Below, in pieces: positions 8,774-18,380 of a stretch of 64,000 bases of DNA; the stretch's first letter is position 1, and each line of letters opens with the position of its first letter. The DNA lies in assembly GCA_047975765.1 (NCBI GenBank), contig JBKEEF010000020.1:62001-126000 (forward strand), in the 5' to 3' direction. Both the position numbers and the translations under genes were made by a program. This DNA comes from JAQWBS01 sp047975765. GTDB taxonomy: Bacteria > Pseudomonadota > Alphaproteobacteria > RF32 > CAG-239. The notes beneath the pieces were generated by a model. It worked only from the letters and a program-made list of their open reading frames with translations, had not been told where the DNA came from and did no database searches.

Positions 8774-9580
8774 CTAGTCAACTTTGTAAGGAGGTTTTCC
8801 ATAGCCTTTTGGGGAGAGTGTGAAAATCTCACATCCATCAGATGTCACCCCAAGAGAATGTTCAAATTGTGCGCTAAGAGATTTATCTCTAGTCACAGCC
8901 GTCCAACCATCGGAAAGAATGATTGCATCCTTTTTGCCAATATTAATCATTGGTTCAATCGTGAAAAACATTCCTTCTTCAAGCAAGGGGCCTGTGCCTT
9001 TACGTCCAGAGTGAATGACTTGTGGTTCGTCGTGAAAAACACGTCCTAAGCCGTGGCCACAAAACATATCAACAATGCCATAGTTGTATTTTGAAGCAAT
9101 AGATTCAATTAAAGCTCCAATATCGCCAAGTCTTACACCTGGTTTAACAAGATCAATGGAACGCATGAGGCATTCATAGGTAATTTCGCAAAGTCTGGTT
9201 GCTTTGATTTTTGGTTTTCCTGCATAATACATTCTACTTGTGTCACCAAACCAACCATTATAAATGACGGTTACATCAATGTTGAGGATATCACCATCTA
9301 CAAGTTTTCTTTCAAAACTTGGAATTCCGTGACAGACAACATGGTTGATAGAAATGCAAGTTGCGTTTTTATATCCATTATAATTGATGCAGGCACAAAT
9401 TGCGCCTTTCTTTTCAATGAAATCTTGGCAAAGTTTGTCAAGCTCTCCTGTTGAAACGCCAACTTGTACGAATGGTGTGATATAGTCCAAAGTTTCAGCA
9501 GCGATTCTTCCAGCCACTCTCATTCCTTCAAAGTCGGCTGTTTCATAGATGGTTACGCCATCTTTTCTTAAATGTGACAA
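8774..9580 (-). CDS. map: Type I methionine aminopeptidase
   Basis: 268 residues. It removes the initiator Met from nascent proteins in the cytoplasm. The five dimetal ligands are visible: Asp in LNIDVTVI, Asp in WFGDTSRM, His in CGHGLGR, Glu in FTIEPMINIG and Glu in AQFEHSLG. The substrate-side His in INHVVCHGIP is also present. The start lies 9 bp after the sfsA-like gene and radC follows at 5 bp, so the four genes are probably co-transcribed. Sequence and length are those of a normal bacterial MetAP-I. Confidence 0.96.
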   Translation of the reverse strand: MSHLRKDGVTIYETADFEGMRVAGRIAAETLDYITPFVQVGVSTGELDKLCQDFIEKKGAICACINYNGYKNATCISINHVVCHGIPSFERKLVDGDILNIDVTVIYNGWFGDTSRMYYAGKPKIKATRLCEITYECLMRSIDLVKPGVRLGDIGALIESIASKYNYGIVDMFCGHGLGRVFHDEPQVIHSGRKGTGPLLEEGMFFTIEPMINIGKKDAIILSDGWTAVTRDKSLSAQFEHSLGVTSDGCEIFTLSPKGYGKPPYKVD

Positions 9581-9589
9581 TTTTAGCTC

Positions 9590-10291
9590 CTAGAATTCAA
9601 TTTTTATCTTATTTGAAATTTCTATACCATTTTTATCTAAATTACAACCATAACAGACAAATTTTAGACCATTTTTTGCTTCATCGTAAGTTTTGGCTGC
9701 TCCAATTGGGTCTAAATTCCAAACAAACTTAACACTATTTGTGTCAACACGAGGTGCAATAAGAAAGACATAAGTTTCAAGCCCTTTTTTTCTGAGTTCA
9801 GCTAATTCGTTGTATACATTCATTTCTCTAAAATCTAAATAAGAAGGGAAGACAATGTCTGCATCAACTTTATTATAGACGCTACAAAGATAGATATAGC
9901 ACTTTTTGTTATTTTTTTTGTTATATAGTTCAAACGTGACATGCTTGTGATTGCTGTCTGGTTTGAGAGAGGTGAGGTGTGGATAGTCAAGAAGTTCTTC
10001 AAACACATCTTTTTCAAAAGCCTCTTCAAAAATTTTAGGAATAAATTTATAGTTGATCATAATAAAACTGTCATTTTCTTTAATCATCACAATTTCATAT
10101 TTGAGCTTATAGAGTTTATTCACTGTTCTTTTGATGAGAACTTCTTTGCCTTGTGTATAAAGCTTTTTACCACTCTCAAAGTCTGGGCAAAAAACCGAAA
10201 CTTTTTTATTGTTCTCTAATTCAACATCAAGAATGAGGTTGTTGTAGCAATTAAGGATTCTTCCTTTTATGAGTTTCTTTGAAAAAATCAA
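9590..10291 (-). CDS. sfsA: SfsA-like protein, divergent at the nuclease-like site
   Basis: 233 residues with the SfsA layout: N-terminal OB-like part (LIKGRILNCYNNLILDVEL, VFCPDFESG), a central FIMINYKFIP segment, then the PD-(D/E)xK-like C-terminal domain ending GIEISNKIKIEF. In typical SfsA (from memory) the core reads xIDFxL...CYIEVKSV. Here the equivalent is VTFEL (about residues 118-122) and CYIYLCSV (131-138), so the Asp, Glu and Lys positions are Thr119, Tyr134 and Cys136. The usual role is described only as sugar fermentation stimulation with nucleic-acid binding. This copy has probably lost metal-dependent catalysis. It lies just upstream of map. Confidence 0.75.
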   Translation of the reverse strand: MIFSKKLIKGRILNCYNNLILDVELENNKKVSVFCPDFESGKKLYTQGKEVLIKRTVNKLYKLKYEIVMIKENDSFIMINYKFIPKIFEEAFEKDVFEELLDYPHLTSLKPDSNHKHVTFELYNKKNNKKCYIYLCSVYNKVDADIVFPSYLDFREMNVYNELAELRKKGLETYVFLIAPRVDTNSVKFVWNLDPIGAAKTYDEAKNGLKFVCYGCNLDKNGIEISNKIKIEF

Positions 10292-10337
10292 TCATCTTCT
10301 CCTAGATTGAATAAAAGCCACATTTTTTATGTTTAGT

Positions 10338-12113
10338 CTATCTTCCACTATTTCCCTTGAAAGGTTTTGTTTGCAATTTTTTTGAACTATCATTTTCTTT
10401 CGCAGCAGTTAGTTTTTCTTTATCTAACCATTGACCTTTATAAATAAAGATTTCATGTTCACCTGCTTTATTCAAAAAGACAATGTTTTCTTTTTTAGGG
10501 TTGTTGATATCAGGGTAAACATTTACTTCATCAATGATGGTTGTTCTAACACTTGGATTGATGCTTGGCTCACGTCTGAACGCTAAGTAAGCGGTTTTAT
10601 CTCTTTCATTGTTTTGAAGAAGGAGAGCGTTTGCAGATGTGACCAAAATCTTGTCAGCATTTTCAAAAACTTGACTTTTATATCCTTCATCTTGGGCGAT
10701 ATTTGCTGTTGCATCAAGTTGAGAAAGGTCACCATGAATTGGGATAACAAGCGTATCTTTATTGTGATATCCCAAAAATTCTTTTGTTTCTTTATTTCCT
10801 GCATGTCCACTAGACTGGAAAGGTTTCATTGGATAGTTGCCAAGGCTTGCATCAGGATATGTTTGAACTTGATAAATGGTTGCACCAAGAGCTGCAAATT
10901 TATTGTTGATTTTTTTGATGCCTTTGGAGTTGATTCCAACGTCTCTTTGAGATTGCACCCAAACATCATCAGGTGTGATTTTGAAATTTGGATGTCCACT
11001 GAGGGATTCTGTTTCTGCTTTTTGATTTTTTTCTTGTTCAGAAAGTTTTGCAGCACCAGATTTTCCTGTCGCAGCTTTTTCAGCAGAAGTTTTTTGAGTC
11101 CCGTCAGCAAAAGCACCAGAAAGTACAATAACTCTTTGTTTTGGAGGATATTTTTGAGTGAAGTCTTTTGCGTTTCCACTGAAAATGACATCTTCATAAC
11201 TATCTAATCCAGCAATTTCAGCAGCTTTCATTGAAACTTTGAGGTTAGGGCTATCAACAAAAAGTTTTCTGTTTTGGTCATATTTTGCATTATATTGGCG
11301 AACTGCTTCAGCAAGTTTAATTAAATGTTCGCCACTTCCAGAAATGATTGCTGTGAAAAGTTGTTCTTTATGAGAATCTTTCATATTTTTCATCACACCA
11401 ACCCAGCTTTGAACGCAGGTTTCTTTGTCAAAAATATAATCATCTGGTGTTTCGGTGGAAGTTGAATCCATAAAAACATGAGTTGTTTTTTTGCGAGAAA
11501 TCAAATCTTGATAAGCTTTTTTATCAAAACCATGAGGTGTTCCATCTTCGCTTTTTGCTTCCATTTCACGAAGGTTGAAATCTCCAGGGAAAACAAGACC
11601 AACATTGTCTCTTTCTCCAATTTTTGTCAAAACGTGAAAACCAATAGAGCCGAGGGCAGAGTGAGATGTTTTGAAAGCTTCAATTTCAATACCATTACCA
11701 AATTTGATAGGTTCTCCTACTTGAATTTTTGTTATTGAACCTTTTGTTTCGTCGCCAAGACCTGCTTGAGCTCTTTTAAGATTATATGCTGCAAGACTAT
11801 ATTCACTTCCATAAATTGGAGGAAGTTTATGTCCAAGCATTTCAAGGGTCTGAAGCCCGCCATCATGGTCTGTGTGCGTGTGTGTTAAAAAGATTGCATC
11901 AATCGAATCGAGTTCTTCTCGGATATCTGGACAAATTCCGTCATAAACCTGATCTTCCATTGTGAGTTTTGAGCCATCATCAATCAGAATTTTATAAGTT
12001 TTGTTGTTGACATCTTTATGCTCAATAATCAGTGCATTAGCACCAATTCCGACGTCGTTATTTCCCCCAACAAAAATGACTTTTGTTCCGATAGTTAGTT
12101 CTTTTTGGCTCAT
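10338..12113 (-). CDS. Ribonuclease J-like metallo-beta-lactamase/beta-CASP protein
   Basis: 591 residues. Motifs in order: FVGGNNDVGIGANALII, the zinc motif LTHTHTDHDGG, TSHSALGSIGF, the GDF loop (VFPGDFNL), DSTSTET, IISGSGEH, SSGHAGNKE and VIPIHGD. These are the MBL and beta-CASP hallmarks of RNase J, a 5'-3' exo/endoribonuclease in RNA turnover. Differences from standard RNase J are the HTHTDHDGG core (normally HxHEDHIGG) and a charged insertion rich in Lys/Ala/Glu around residues 350-390. ATG 12113 is chosen because AGGAG lies 8 nt upstream; an earlier in-frame ATG has no site. First gene of the operon leading to sfsA, map and radC. Confidence 0.8.
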   Translation of the reverse strand: MSQKELTIGTKVIFVGGNNDVGIGANALIIEHKDVNNKTYKILIDDGSKLTMEDQVYDGICPDIREELDSIDAIFLTHTHTDHDGGLQTLEMLGHKLPPIYGSEYSLAAYNLKRAQAGLGDETKGSITKIQVGEPIKFGNGIEIEAFKTSHSALGSIGFHVLTKIGERDNVGLVFPGDFNLREMEAKSEDGTPHGFDKKAYQDLISRKKTTHVFMDSTSTETPDDYIFDKETCVQSWVGVMKNMKDSHKEQLFTAIISGSGEHLIKLAEAVRQYNAKYDQNRKLFVDSPNLKVSMKAAEIAGLDSYEDVIFSGNAKDFTQKYPPKQRVIVLSGAFADGTQKTSAEKAATGKSGAAKLSEQEKNQKAETESLSGHPNFKITPDDVWVQSQRDVGINSKGIKKINNKFAALGATIYQVQTYPDASLGNYPMKPFQSSGHAGNKETKEFLGYHNKDTLVIPIHGDLSQLDATANIAQDEGYKSQVFENADKILVTSANALLLQNNERDKTAYLAFRREPSINPSVRTTIIDEVNVYPDINNPKKENIVFLNKAGEHEIFIYKGQWLDKEKLTAAKENDSSKKLQTKPFKGNSGR

Positions 12114-12188
12114 GTGTCGAACTCCTCTAGGTTGTAATTTACTATAACATCTCATAGTTTTTGACAAAAAGCAATAAAAAAATGGCTC

Positions 12189-12221
12189 TTTTGTCAACAA
12201 GTCAATTGGATGTTGACAAAA
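12189..12221. promoter_or_regulatory. Inverted repeat between divergent genes (operator candidate)
   Basis: TTTTGTCAACA and TGTTGACAAAA form 11-bp perfect arms around an 11-nt centre. Each arm contains a TTGACA-like hexamer reading outward, so the repeat may be a pair of divergent -35 elements or an operator controlling both genes. Confidence 0.4.
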
Positions 12222-12284
12222 ATAGATTTCTTATGATATTTTGCTATCTAACTTATTAATTATTAACGTTAAAATTATTACCTT

Positions 12285-12752
12285 ATGAAAATACAAATGA
12301 TTATTATTAGTGTTTTTTTGTTTGTTTCTTTCATTGTTATTTGTTTTTACATAAAACGTAGAAAAGATGCTATGCTTCCCTCATATTTTGATAAATTTCA
12401 AAAGATTAGAGAAAAGCAAGGTGATGCTGCTGCAGATTTAGCATTTAAAAAAGATGTTTTGCGTGAGAACGGTTATATGTTTTCTATAAAAACACATGGA
12501 AATATTAGAGAATATATTGCCTTGTATGCAGATGAAATCTATTTGAAGATATATGTAGAGAACTCTATTTGGCTTAATCAATCTTTAATGTATGAAAATG
12601 TCAGCTTTGAAAGATATAAAGTCTTTATAGATGCTATTTTCAACAGAGGTGAATTGAAAGGGTATCTAGATGAAGAAAAACTTTTTGCTTTAGCTTCTCC
12701 TGAGAAAATTGCTTATTATAAAGAAGTGCAAAAGAGATATTTGCATGAATAA
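12285..12752 (+). CDS. Hypothetical membrane-anchored protein
   Basis: 155 residues: an N-terminal membrane segment (about residues 3-23, MIIISVFLFVSFIVICFYI) followed by RRK and a mostly helical soluble domain. The positive charges after the segment place the soluble part in the cytoplasm. No recognised motif and no clear Shine-Dalgarno. It stands alone between the divergent RNase J-like gene and alaS. Confidence 0.6.
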   Translation: MKIQMIIISVFLFVSFIVICFYIKRRKDAMLPSYFDKFQKIREKQGDAAADLAFKKDVLRENGYMFSIKTHGNIREYIALYADEIYLKIYVENSIWLNQSLMYENVSFERYKVFIDAIFNRGELKGYLDEEKLFALASPEKIAYYKEVQKRYLHE

Positions 12753-12761
12753 ACTAATGTT

Positions 12762-12797
12762 AAAAACTGTTCGTCGTTAGACTAGCAGTTTTTTTTA
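12762..12797 (+). terminator. Probable intrinsic terminator
   Basis: AAAACTG ... CAGTTTTTTTT: 7-8 bp stem with a long loop, followed by a T-run, just downstream of the membrane-anchored protein gene. Confidence 0.5.
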
Positions 12798-12928
12798 TTA
12801 TATTCACATAAGGATTGTCTTTTTCATAATATTTTTATGGACAGATTTTAAATTTTCACCTAGATTGGCAAGGTTAACAGGTTAATAAGTTAACAAGCTT
12901 AATAAATTTTAATTGGGATAATATAAAA

Positions 12929-15532
12929 ATGGTAACAACATTAAAGGATATAAGAAGTACATATTTAGACTTCTTCGAGAGAAACGGGCATAAGATATTG
13001 CCGTCTAGCCCTCTCGTGCCAGATAATGACCCGACATTGATGTTCACGAATTCTGGTATGGTGCAATTTAAAAACATTTTCACTGGAAATGAAGCCGCCG
13101 CCTATCCTCGTGTTGCAACCGCCCAAAAATGTGTTCGTGCTGGTGGAAAGCACAATGATCTTGATAATGTTGGTTATACAGTTCGTCACCACACCTTTTT
13201 CGAAATGATGGGAAACTTTTCTTTTGGAGATTATTTCAAAGAGAATGCTATCAAATGTGCTTGGGATTTGTTGACTAAAGATTTTGCAATGGATAAAGAA
13301 AGACTTCTTGTTACGGTTTATCATACGGATGATGAAGCTTATAACTTGTGGAAAAAAATTGCAGGCTTTTCAGATGACAAAATTATCAGAATTCCAACAA
13401 AAGATAATTTCTGGCAAATGGGTGACACTGGTCCTTGTGGTCCTTGTTCTGAAATCTTTTTTGACCATGGTCCAGAAATTTGGGGTGGCAAACCAGGGAC
13501 ACCAGAAGAAGACGGTGATAGATATATTGAAATTTGGAACTTGGTATTTGATGAATTTGAAGACCTTCCTGGTGGCGAAAGAATCAAAATTCCTCGTCCA
13601 AGTATTGATACAGGAATGGGTTTGGAAAGATTTGCTGCAATTTTGCAAGGTGTTCATTCCAACTATGAAATCGATTTATTCCAAAACTTGATTAAAGCCA
13701 TTGCTGATATGGCAAATTCAGATCCTCACGGTCCATTAAAAGCTTCCCACAATGTTGTGGCAGATCATTTGCGTTGTATGTGTTTCCTAATTGCTGATGG
13801 TGTATTGCCGTCAAATGAAGGTCGTGGTTATGTTTTGCGTCGTATTATGCGTCGTGGAATGCGTCACCTCAATTTACTTGGTGTGAAAGAACCAATGTTC
13901 TACAAACTTCTTCCTGTTTTGCAAAAAGAAATGGGAGAAGCATATCCTGAGCTTTACCGTGCTGAAGCTCTTATCAGAGAAACAATTAAAACTGAAGAAG
14001 AGCGTTTTATCAGAACAATGTCTAATGGACTTAAACTTCTGGATGAAGAAATCAATTTGATTGGAAATTCTAAAACTTTGAAAGGCGAGGTGGCTTTCAA
14101 ACTTTATGATACTTATGGTTTTCCTCTAGACCTCACGCAAGATGCACTTCGTAGCAAAAATATTGGTGTAGATGTTGAAGGTTTTGATAAATCTATGAAT
14201 GAACAACGTGCTAAGGCTCGTCAAAATTGGGGTGGAACAGGTGATGCTGGAACTGAAAAAGTTTGGTTTGAACTTTATGACAAGTTTGGCAAGACTGAGT
14301 TCTTAGGATATACAACAACAAAAGCAGATTGCTTAATTAGTGCTGTTGTTAAAGAAGGTGATAAAATTTGTATCACAGCTAATCAAACCCCTTTCTATGG
14401 TGAGTCTGGCGGGCAAGTTGGTGATATTGGTCGTATTTATAATGATAGTTTCGAACTCAAAGTCGTTGATGTGAAAAAGAAACTAGATGGTCTTTTTGTT
14501 CACTATTGTGAGCTTATTAAGGGTGATGTTAAGGAAAATGTTTCTGCAACTTTTGAAGTTGATGTGGTAAATAGAAATAAAATTCGTTCTAATCACTCAG
14601 TGACTCACTTGGCACACAAAGCTTTGAGAGAAGTTTTAGGAACACACGTTTCTCAAAAAGGTTCTCTTGTTGCAGCAGATAGAATGCGTTTTGATATTAC
14701 GCACAATAAACAAATTTCTGCAGATGAACTCAAGGCAGTTGAAAAAATTGTCAATGATGCTATTCGCAAAGACTATAAAGTTGTGACTCGTGTGATGTCT
14801 CCTGATGAAGCAATCAAACTTGGTGCAATGGCTTTGTTTGGCGAAAAATATGGTGAAGAAGTTCGTGTTGTTTCTATGGAAAATGAAGTTTCTCCTTTTT
14901 CTGTTGAACTTTGCGGTGGAACACACGTTTCTTCTACTGGTGAAATTGGTTTCTTCAAAATTCTTTCTGAATCAGCGGTTGCTGCGGGCATCAGACGTGT
15001 TGAATGTGTGACAGGCAAAGGTGCAGAAGAATATGTATATAGCCTAGAAAATAAAATTCACAATGTTGCAGGACAGTTGAAATCTGGTCTAAATGATGTT
15101 GAAAATCGTGTTCATGGGCTTTTAGAAGATAACAAAAAACTTCAAAATGAAATCTTTGAACTTCGTAAAGCCTTGGCTAGTGGAAAAGCAAGCGGTGGTG
15201 ATGAAGTTGAAAAGCTTAATGGTGTGAACTTTGTTGGAAAAGTTTTGGAAAATATTCCAGCGAAAGAATTGAAAGCTTTTGTGGATGAAATCAAAGCGAA
15301 TATCAAATCTGGTGTGGTTGTTTTGACAACAAACAATGAAGGAAGGGCTTCTATTGTTGTAGGTGTGACAGAAGATTTGATAACTAAATATTCAGCGGTT
15401 GATTTTGTGCGTGCTGCTTCTGCGGTTGTTGGTGGACAAGGCGGTGGTGGTCGTCCAGATATGGCTCAAGCTGGCGGACCTGACGGGGCTAAGCTTCAAG
15501 AAGCAATTGATGCTGTTAAAAAGCTGATATAA
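12929..15532 (+). CDS. alaS: Alanine--tRNA ligase
   Basis: 867 residues, full length for AlaRS. The class II catalytic core starts [20 protein letters not shown] with [15 protein letters not shown] and [18 protein letters not shown]. The tRNA-recognition part follows. The editing domain carries the zinc-binding [12 protein letters not shown] (HxxxH) and [13 protein letters not shown] motifs, which clear mischarged Ser/Gly-tRNAAla. The C-terminal C-Ala domain ends with a Gly-rich [16 protein letters not shown] stretch. It is monocistronic by appearance, with its own terminator just downstream. Confidence 0.98.
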   Translation: MVTTLKDIRSTYLDFFERNGHKILPSSPLVPDNDPTLMFTNSGMVQFKNIFTGNEAAAYPRVATAQKCVRAGGKHNDLDNVGYTVRHHTFFEMMGNFSFGDYFKENAIKCAWDLLTKDFAMDKERLLVTVYHTDDEAYNLWKKIAGFSDDKIIRIPTKDNFWQMGDTGPCGPCSEIFFDHGPEIWGGKPGTPEEDGDRYIEIWNLVFDEFEDLPGGERIKIPRPSIDTGMGLERFAAILQGVHSNYEIDLFQNLIKAIADMANSDPHGPLKASHNVVADHLRCMCFLIADGVLPSNEGRGYVLRRIMRRGMRHLNLLGVKEPMFYKLLPVLQKEMGEAYPELYRAEALIRETIKTEEERFIRTMSNGLKLLDEEINLIGNSKTLKGEVAFKLYDTYGFPLDLTQDALRSKNIGVDVEGFDKSMNEQRAKARQNWGGTGDAGTEKVWFELYDKFGKTEFLGYTTTKADCLISAVVKEGDKICITANQTPFYGESGGQVGDIGRIYNDSFELKVVDVKKKLDGLFVHYCELIKGDVKENVSATFEVDVVNRNKIRSNHSVTHLAHKALREVLGTHVSQKGSLVAADRMRFDITHNKQISADELKAVEKIVNDAIRKDYKVVTRVMSPDEAIKLGAMALFGEKYGEEVRVVSMENEVSPFSVELCGGTHVSSTGEIGFFKILSESAVAAGIRRVECVTGKGAEEYVYSLENKIHNVAGQLKSGLNDVENRVHGLLEDNKKLQNEIFELRKALASGKASGGDEVEKLNGVNFVGKVLENIPAKELKAFVDEIKANIKSGVVVLTTNNEGRASIVVGVTEDLITKYSAVDFVRAASAVVGGQGGGGRPDMAQAGGPDGAKLQEAIDAVKKLI

Positions 15533-15540
15533 TGTATCTA

Positions 15541-15567
15541 AAGTGCTCTGAAAAGAGCACTTTTTTT
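15541..15567 (+). terminator. alaS intrinsic terminator
   Basis: AAGTGCTCT GAAA AGAGCACTT followed by a T-run. Confidence 0.88.
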
Positions 15568-15656
15568 ATGATATTTTCTTAAGCTATTTACTTTCATTTT
15601 CTTTAATGGTAATTATATTCTTTAAGTGTTAGAGACCAAAAAGGAATTTTTATATT

Positions 15657-16325
15657 ATGTTTGCTCTTATTAGAAAAATTTGGGACTATACTTTCGGGAA
15701 ACATTCAATCCTTTCAAAATTAGGATTAGGTGAATCTGTCAGAAATGAGTTCTATCGTAAGTCCATTCATTTGGGGTCACTCTGGTTTGTTGTTTTTATA
15801 TATTTTGTTCCGACAACTATTTCTTTTTATAGCTTTTTAATTCTTCTGATTTTGGATTTTATTTTGGAATATGGTAGCTACAAGAAATGGCCTCTCATTC
15901 GTGCGACATATTCTCGTCTCTTTTATAAAGCTTTCCGCAGCAAAGAAACCAAAAAAAATAAATTTGAACCAAGTGGTTCAGTCTATCTTCTTTTGGCGGC
16001 AACAATTTGTAGCTTCTTCTTTGTGAAAGAAGTGACAATTGTTGCACTTTCCGTAATGATTATTGCTGATGCTAATGCTGCATTATTTGGCAAGGTTTAT
16101 GGAATGAGAAAATTACGTGCTCGCAAAACAACTGAGGGAACTTTCGCTTTTGTAGTGAGTGCTCTTCTAGTGATGTTGGTACTTAATCCTTTGCTTGCAG
16201 TGACATATAGAAGCATTATTGCATGTTTTGTAGCCGTTCTTTTTGAAGTTTATAGTGATAAGCTCAAAATTGACGATAATCTTTCAATTCCTCTTGTTGT
16301 AGGGGCTGTTTTAACATTTTTATAG
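15657..16325 (+). CDS. Diacylglycerol/polyprenol (dolichol/phytol) kinase family membrane protein
   Basis: 222 residues with about six membrane segments. The EFYRKSIHLGSL start of the domain, EPSGSVYLLLAATICSFFF, the IADANAALFGKVYG loop and the KTTEGTFAF motif match CDP-alcohol-independent lipid kinases of the dolichol/phytol/diacylglycerol-kinase-like family, relatives of CTP:phosphatidate cytidylyltransferases. The lipid substrate cannot be read from sequence. The next gene starts 7 bp downstream, suggesting co-expression with a secreted protein. AAGGA lies somewhat far (11 nt) before the ATG. Confidence 0.8.
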   Translation: MFALIRKIWDYTFGKHSILSKLGLGESVRNEFYRKSIHLGSLWFVVFIYFVPTTISFYSFLILLILDFILEYGSYKKWPLIRATYSRLFYKAFRSKETKKNKFEPSGSVYLLLAATICSFFFVKEVTIVALSVMIIADANAALFGKVYGMRKLRARKTTEGTFAFVVSALLVMLVLNPLLAVTYRSIIACFVAVLFEVYSDKLKIDDNLSIPLVVGAVLTFL

Positions 16326-16332
16326 GGCAAAA

Positions 16333-17577
16333 ATGAGCTTGAGATTTTGTTTTGTGCTTTTTTTATGTTTGTTCTTTGCTAAAATTTCTTTAGCAAGAGA
16401 GGACTATTATGACTCTTTTAAAATAGACTTAGATGAAAAATTACCAACTCTCGCAGAGCTTCAGGAGAAATATGCAAAAATCGACGATGATTATGATTGG
16501 AAATATGATTATCACTGGAATATTGGAAATGCTTTTGACCGTGTTTTCAAAAAAACAATAATGATTTATGGTGCATCCGATGTTCGTGTGAAAAAAGAAT
16601 TTGAAGATGAACTTGAAAGTATGATTAAGAGCTTGCCTCCAGAATATTATCAATATATTGGCCCATATCTCCATGAAGCACCAGGAATTTCTGAAAAAAT
16701 ATTAAATATGCCTGGAATTAAGGAAACAAAGAACAAATTTCCAACACGAATTGCCAAAGAGGTTGAAGGGATTGAAAATTTAGAGTTTCTTTCTCCTTAT
16801 CTCTACTTTTCAATTATGCCTGAAGCTTGGGCAAGTCATTATGATACGCTTGAAAATCCTATTCCAGTTAAAGTAAATATCGAAAAACCAGAAAAATATG
16901 ATGAAGATTTTTTTGCAAGAGTAAAAAAACTTGTGCCAGAAGAGAATTATGTTCCGGGTGGCACAAAGAAGCTAGCTCTTGAAAGTCGTCTGAGGAGTTT
17001 AGATATAACCTCAACTAGTCCACTAACTTATGCAGATGCTCAAGCCTTTACTGAAACTTTTGATGATGTGGCTGCTTTTGGAAAGAGAGATGAGAATTTT
17101 ATGAAAGTCATTTCAGCGGGTTTTCTTCTTGATAAATGGGAAAAAGAAAATGGTAAAGGTCTTCCTTTGGATTATTTACGTTCCATTGTAAATCCTTGTC
17201 AGAGATTGGTTCAGAAAATTAAGTTGGCTGGTTTGGAAAATCAATTTCTATCTGTGGTTTCTAAAAAAGGCTTCACGGTCAATGGTTGGGCATATACCTG
17301 TGATAAATCGATAAAAGCTTATCGTGTTGCAAATGTTCACCCCGGTTTCATTTCTACCATAAAAGACTATAAAAATGGTAGATTTGATGATGTTTTTGAT
17401 GAAAATGGAGCAAAAGCAAGCGAAATGATGCATTCCTTGTTACAGGGAATGACAGCAATGTATCAAGCGCCAATGTCTGATGTGATGGAAGTTAGAAATG
17501 AAAGAGAAAATCTATATAAAGCAATTGTCAGAAATAGAAAAGTGCTAATTGACTCTCCGATTATTGTGAATAATTAA
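16333..17577 (+). CDS. Hypothetical secreted protein
   Basis: 414 residues with a clear signal peptide ([21 protein letters not shown], cleavage before REDYY). The mature part is acidic and Tyr/Lys-rich, with two Cys in the C-terminal third (NPCQRL and YTCDKS) that could form a disulfide. No domain is recognised. AGGG precedes the ATG and the gene starts 7 bp after the lipid-kinase-like gene, so the pair is likely an operon acting at the envelope. The function is unknown. Confidence 0.65.
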   Translation: MSLRFCFVLFLCLFFAKISLAREDYYDSFKIDLDEKLPTLAELQEKYAKIDDDYDWKYDYHWNIGNAFDRVFKKTIMIYGASDVRVKKEFEDELESMIKSLPPEYYQYIGPYLHEAPGISEKILNMPGIKETKNKFPTRIAKEVEGIENLEFLSPYLYFSIMPEAWASHYDTLENPIPVKVNIEKPEKYDEDFFARVKKLVPEENYVPGGTKKLALESRLRSLDITSTSPLTYADAQAFTETFDDVAAFGKRDENFMKVISAGFLLDKWEKENGKGLPLDYLRSIVNPCQRLVQKIKLAGLENQFLSVVSKKGFTVNGWAYTCDKSIKAYRVANVHPGFISTIKDYKNGRFDDVFDENGAKASEMMHSLLQGMTAMYQAPMSDVMEVRNERENLYKAIVRNRKVLIDSPIIVNN

Positions 17578-17666
17578 TTTTTTTAAATTTTTTATTGCTT
17601 TTTAAACTCATAGTGGGTATATACAGTATAAGTTTTATAAAATTTATTTATATAAGGTACAAAAAA

Positions 17667-18125
17667 ATGGCTCGTGTAACAGTTGAAGATTGTGTAGATA
17701 AAATTCCTAACCGCTATGAATTGTTGATGGTTGCGGCACAAAGAGCGAAAGATATCGCCTCTGGTTCTCAAATTACTTTGCCAAGAGATAATGACAAAAA
17801 CACTGTTATCGCTTTGCGCGAAATTGCAGATGAAACAATTTCTATTGAAGAATTGCAAAAAGAATTGGTAATTGGTCTTCAAAAATTTGTTGAAGTTGAA
17901 GAACCTGAAGAAGAAGAATTGGAAATTTTGGCAGCTGAAAAAGAATTGTCTGAACTTGATGATGAATTTGCTAGTGTTCTTTTAGAAGCAGATTTGGGAG
18001 ACGATATGCAGCTTCAAGATGCTGAAGGAAATGACATTGAATCTGATGATGTTTCTTTTGATGATGAAGGTTTTGAAGATTCTGCTGATTTTGATACTGA
18101 AATGGATGGCGAAGAAGAATTTTAA
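17667..18125 (+). CDS. rpoZ: DNA-directed RNA polymerase omega subunit with acidic C-terminal extension
   Basis: 152 residues from [20 protein letters not shown], the conserved omega start. The core ([34 protein letters not shown]) covers about residues 1-65. The remainder is a very acidic tail (Glu/Asp-rich, ending [10 protein letters not shown]), longer than the ~70-90 residues of many omegas but in keeping with alphaproteobacterial variability. An upstream in-frame ATG at 17595 would add a hydrophobic leader and is rejected because homology begins at 17667. The subunit assists beta' folding and polymerase assembly. Confidence 0.95.
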   Translation: MARVTVEDCVDKIPNRYELLMVAAQRAKDIASGSQITLPRDNDKNTVIALREIADETISIEELQKELVIGLQKFVEVEEPEEEELEILAAEKELSELDDEFASVLLEADLGDDMQLQDAEGNDIESDDVSFDDEGFEDSADFDTEMDGEEEF

Positions 18126-18150
18126 TCTTCAAATTGAAATTTTATAAGGA

Positions 18151-18178
18151 AAATGCCTCGAATTGAGGCATTTTTTTT
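18151..18178 (+). terminator. rpoZ intrinsic terminator
   Basis: AAATGCCTC GAATT GAGGCATTT followed by eight T. Confidence 0.9.
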
Positions 18179-18227
18179 GCTTTTGTGATTTTAATACAAA
18201 AAATGTTAATTTTTTTTAATTTTATAC

Positions 18228-18256
18228 TAGACAAGTTGGAAAATATCCATTATACA
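18228..18256 (+). promoter_or_regulatory. Sigma70-type promoter of tRNA-Phe
   Basis: TAGACA, 17-bp spacer, TATACA, ending 17 bp before the tRNA 5' end. Confidence 0.5.
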
Positions 18257-18273
18257 AGTTTTCGTTAGCCCAT

Positions 18274-18349
<76 letters not shown>

Positions 18350-18353
18350 TTAA

Positions 18354-18380
18354 AAACCCCACTCATAAAGAGTGGGGTTT
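18354..18380 (+). terminator. tRNA-Phe terminator
   Basis: AAACCCCACTC ATAAA GAGTGGGGTTT, perfect 11-bp stem immediately after the tRNA. Confidence 0.85.

Noticed and set aside
10614..11207. 197-codon plus-strand ORF opposite the RNase J-like gene
   Set aside because: It is antisense to a clearly homologous gene, rich in Phe/Cys/Ser as expected of a shadow frame, with no ribosome site.
14636..15018. Minus-strand ORFs inside alaS
   Set aside because: Shadows of a strongly conserved gene in the other direction.
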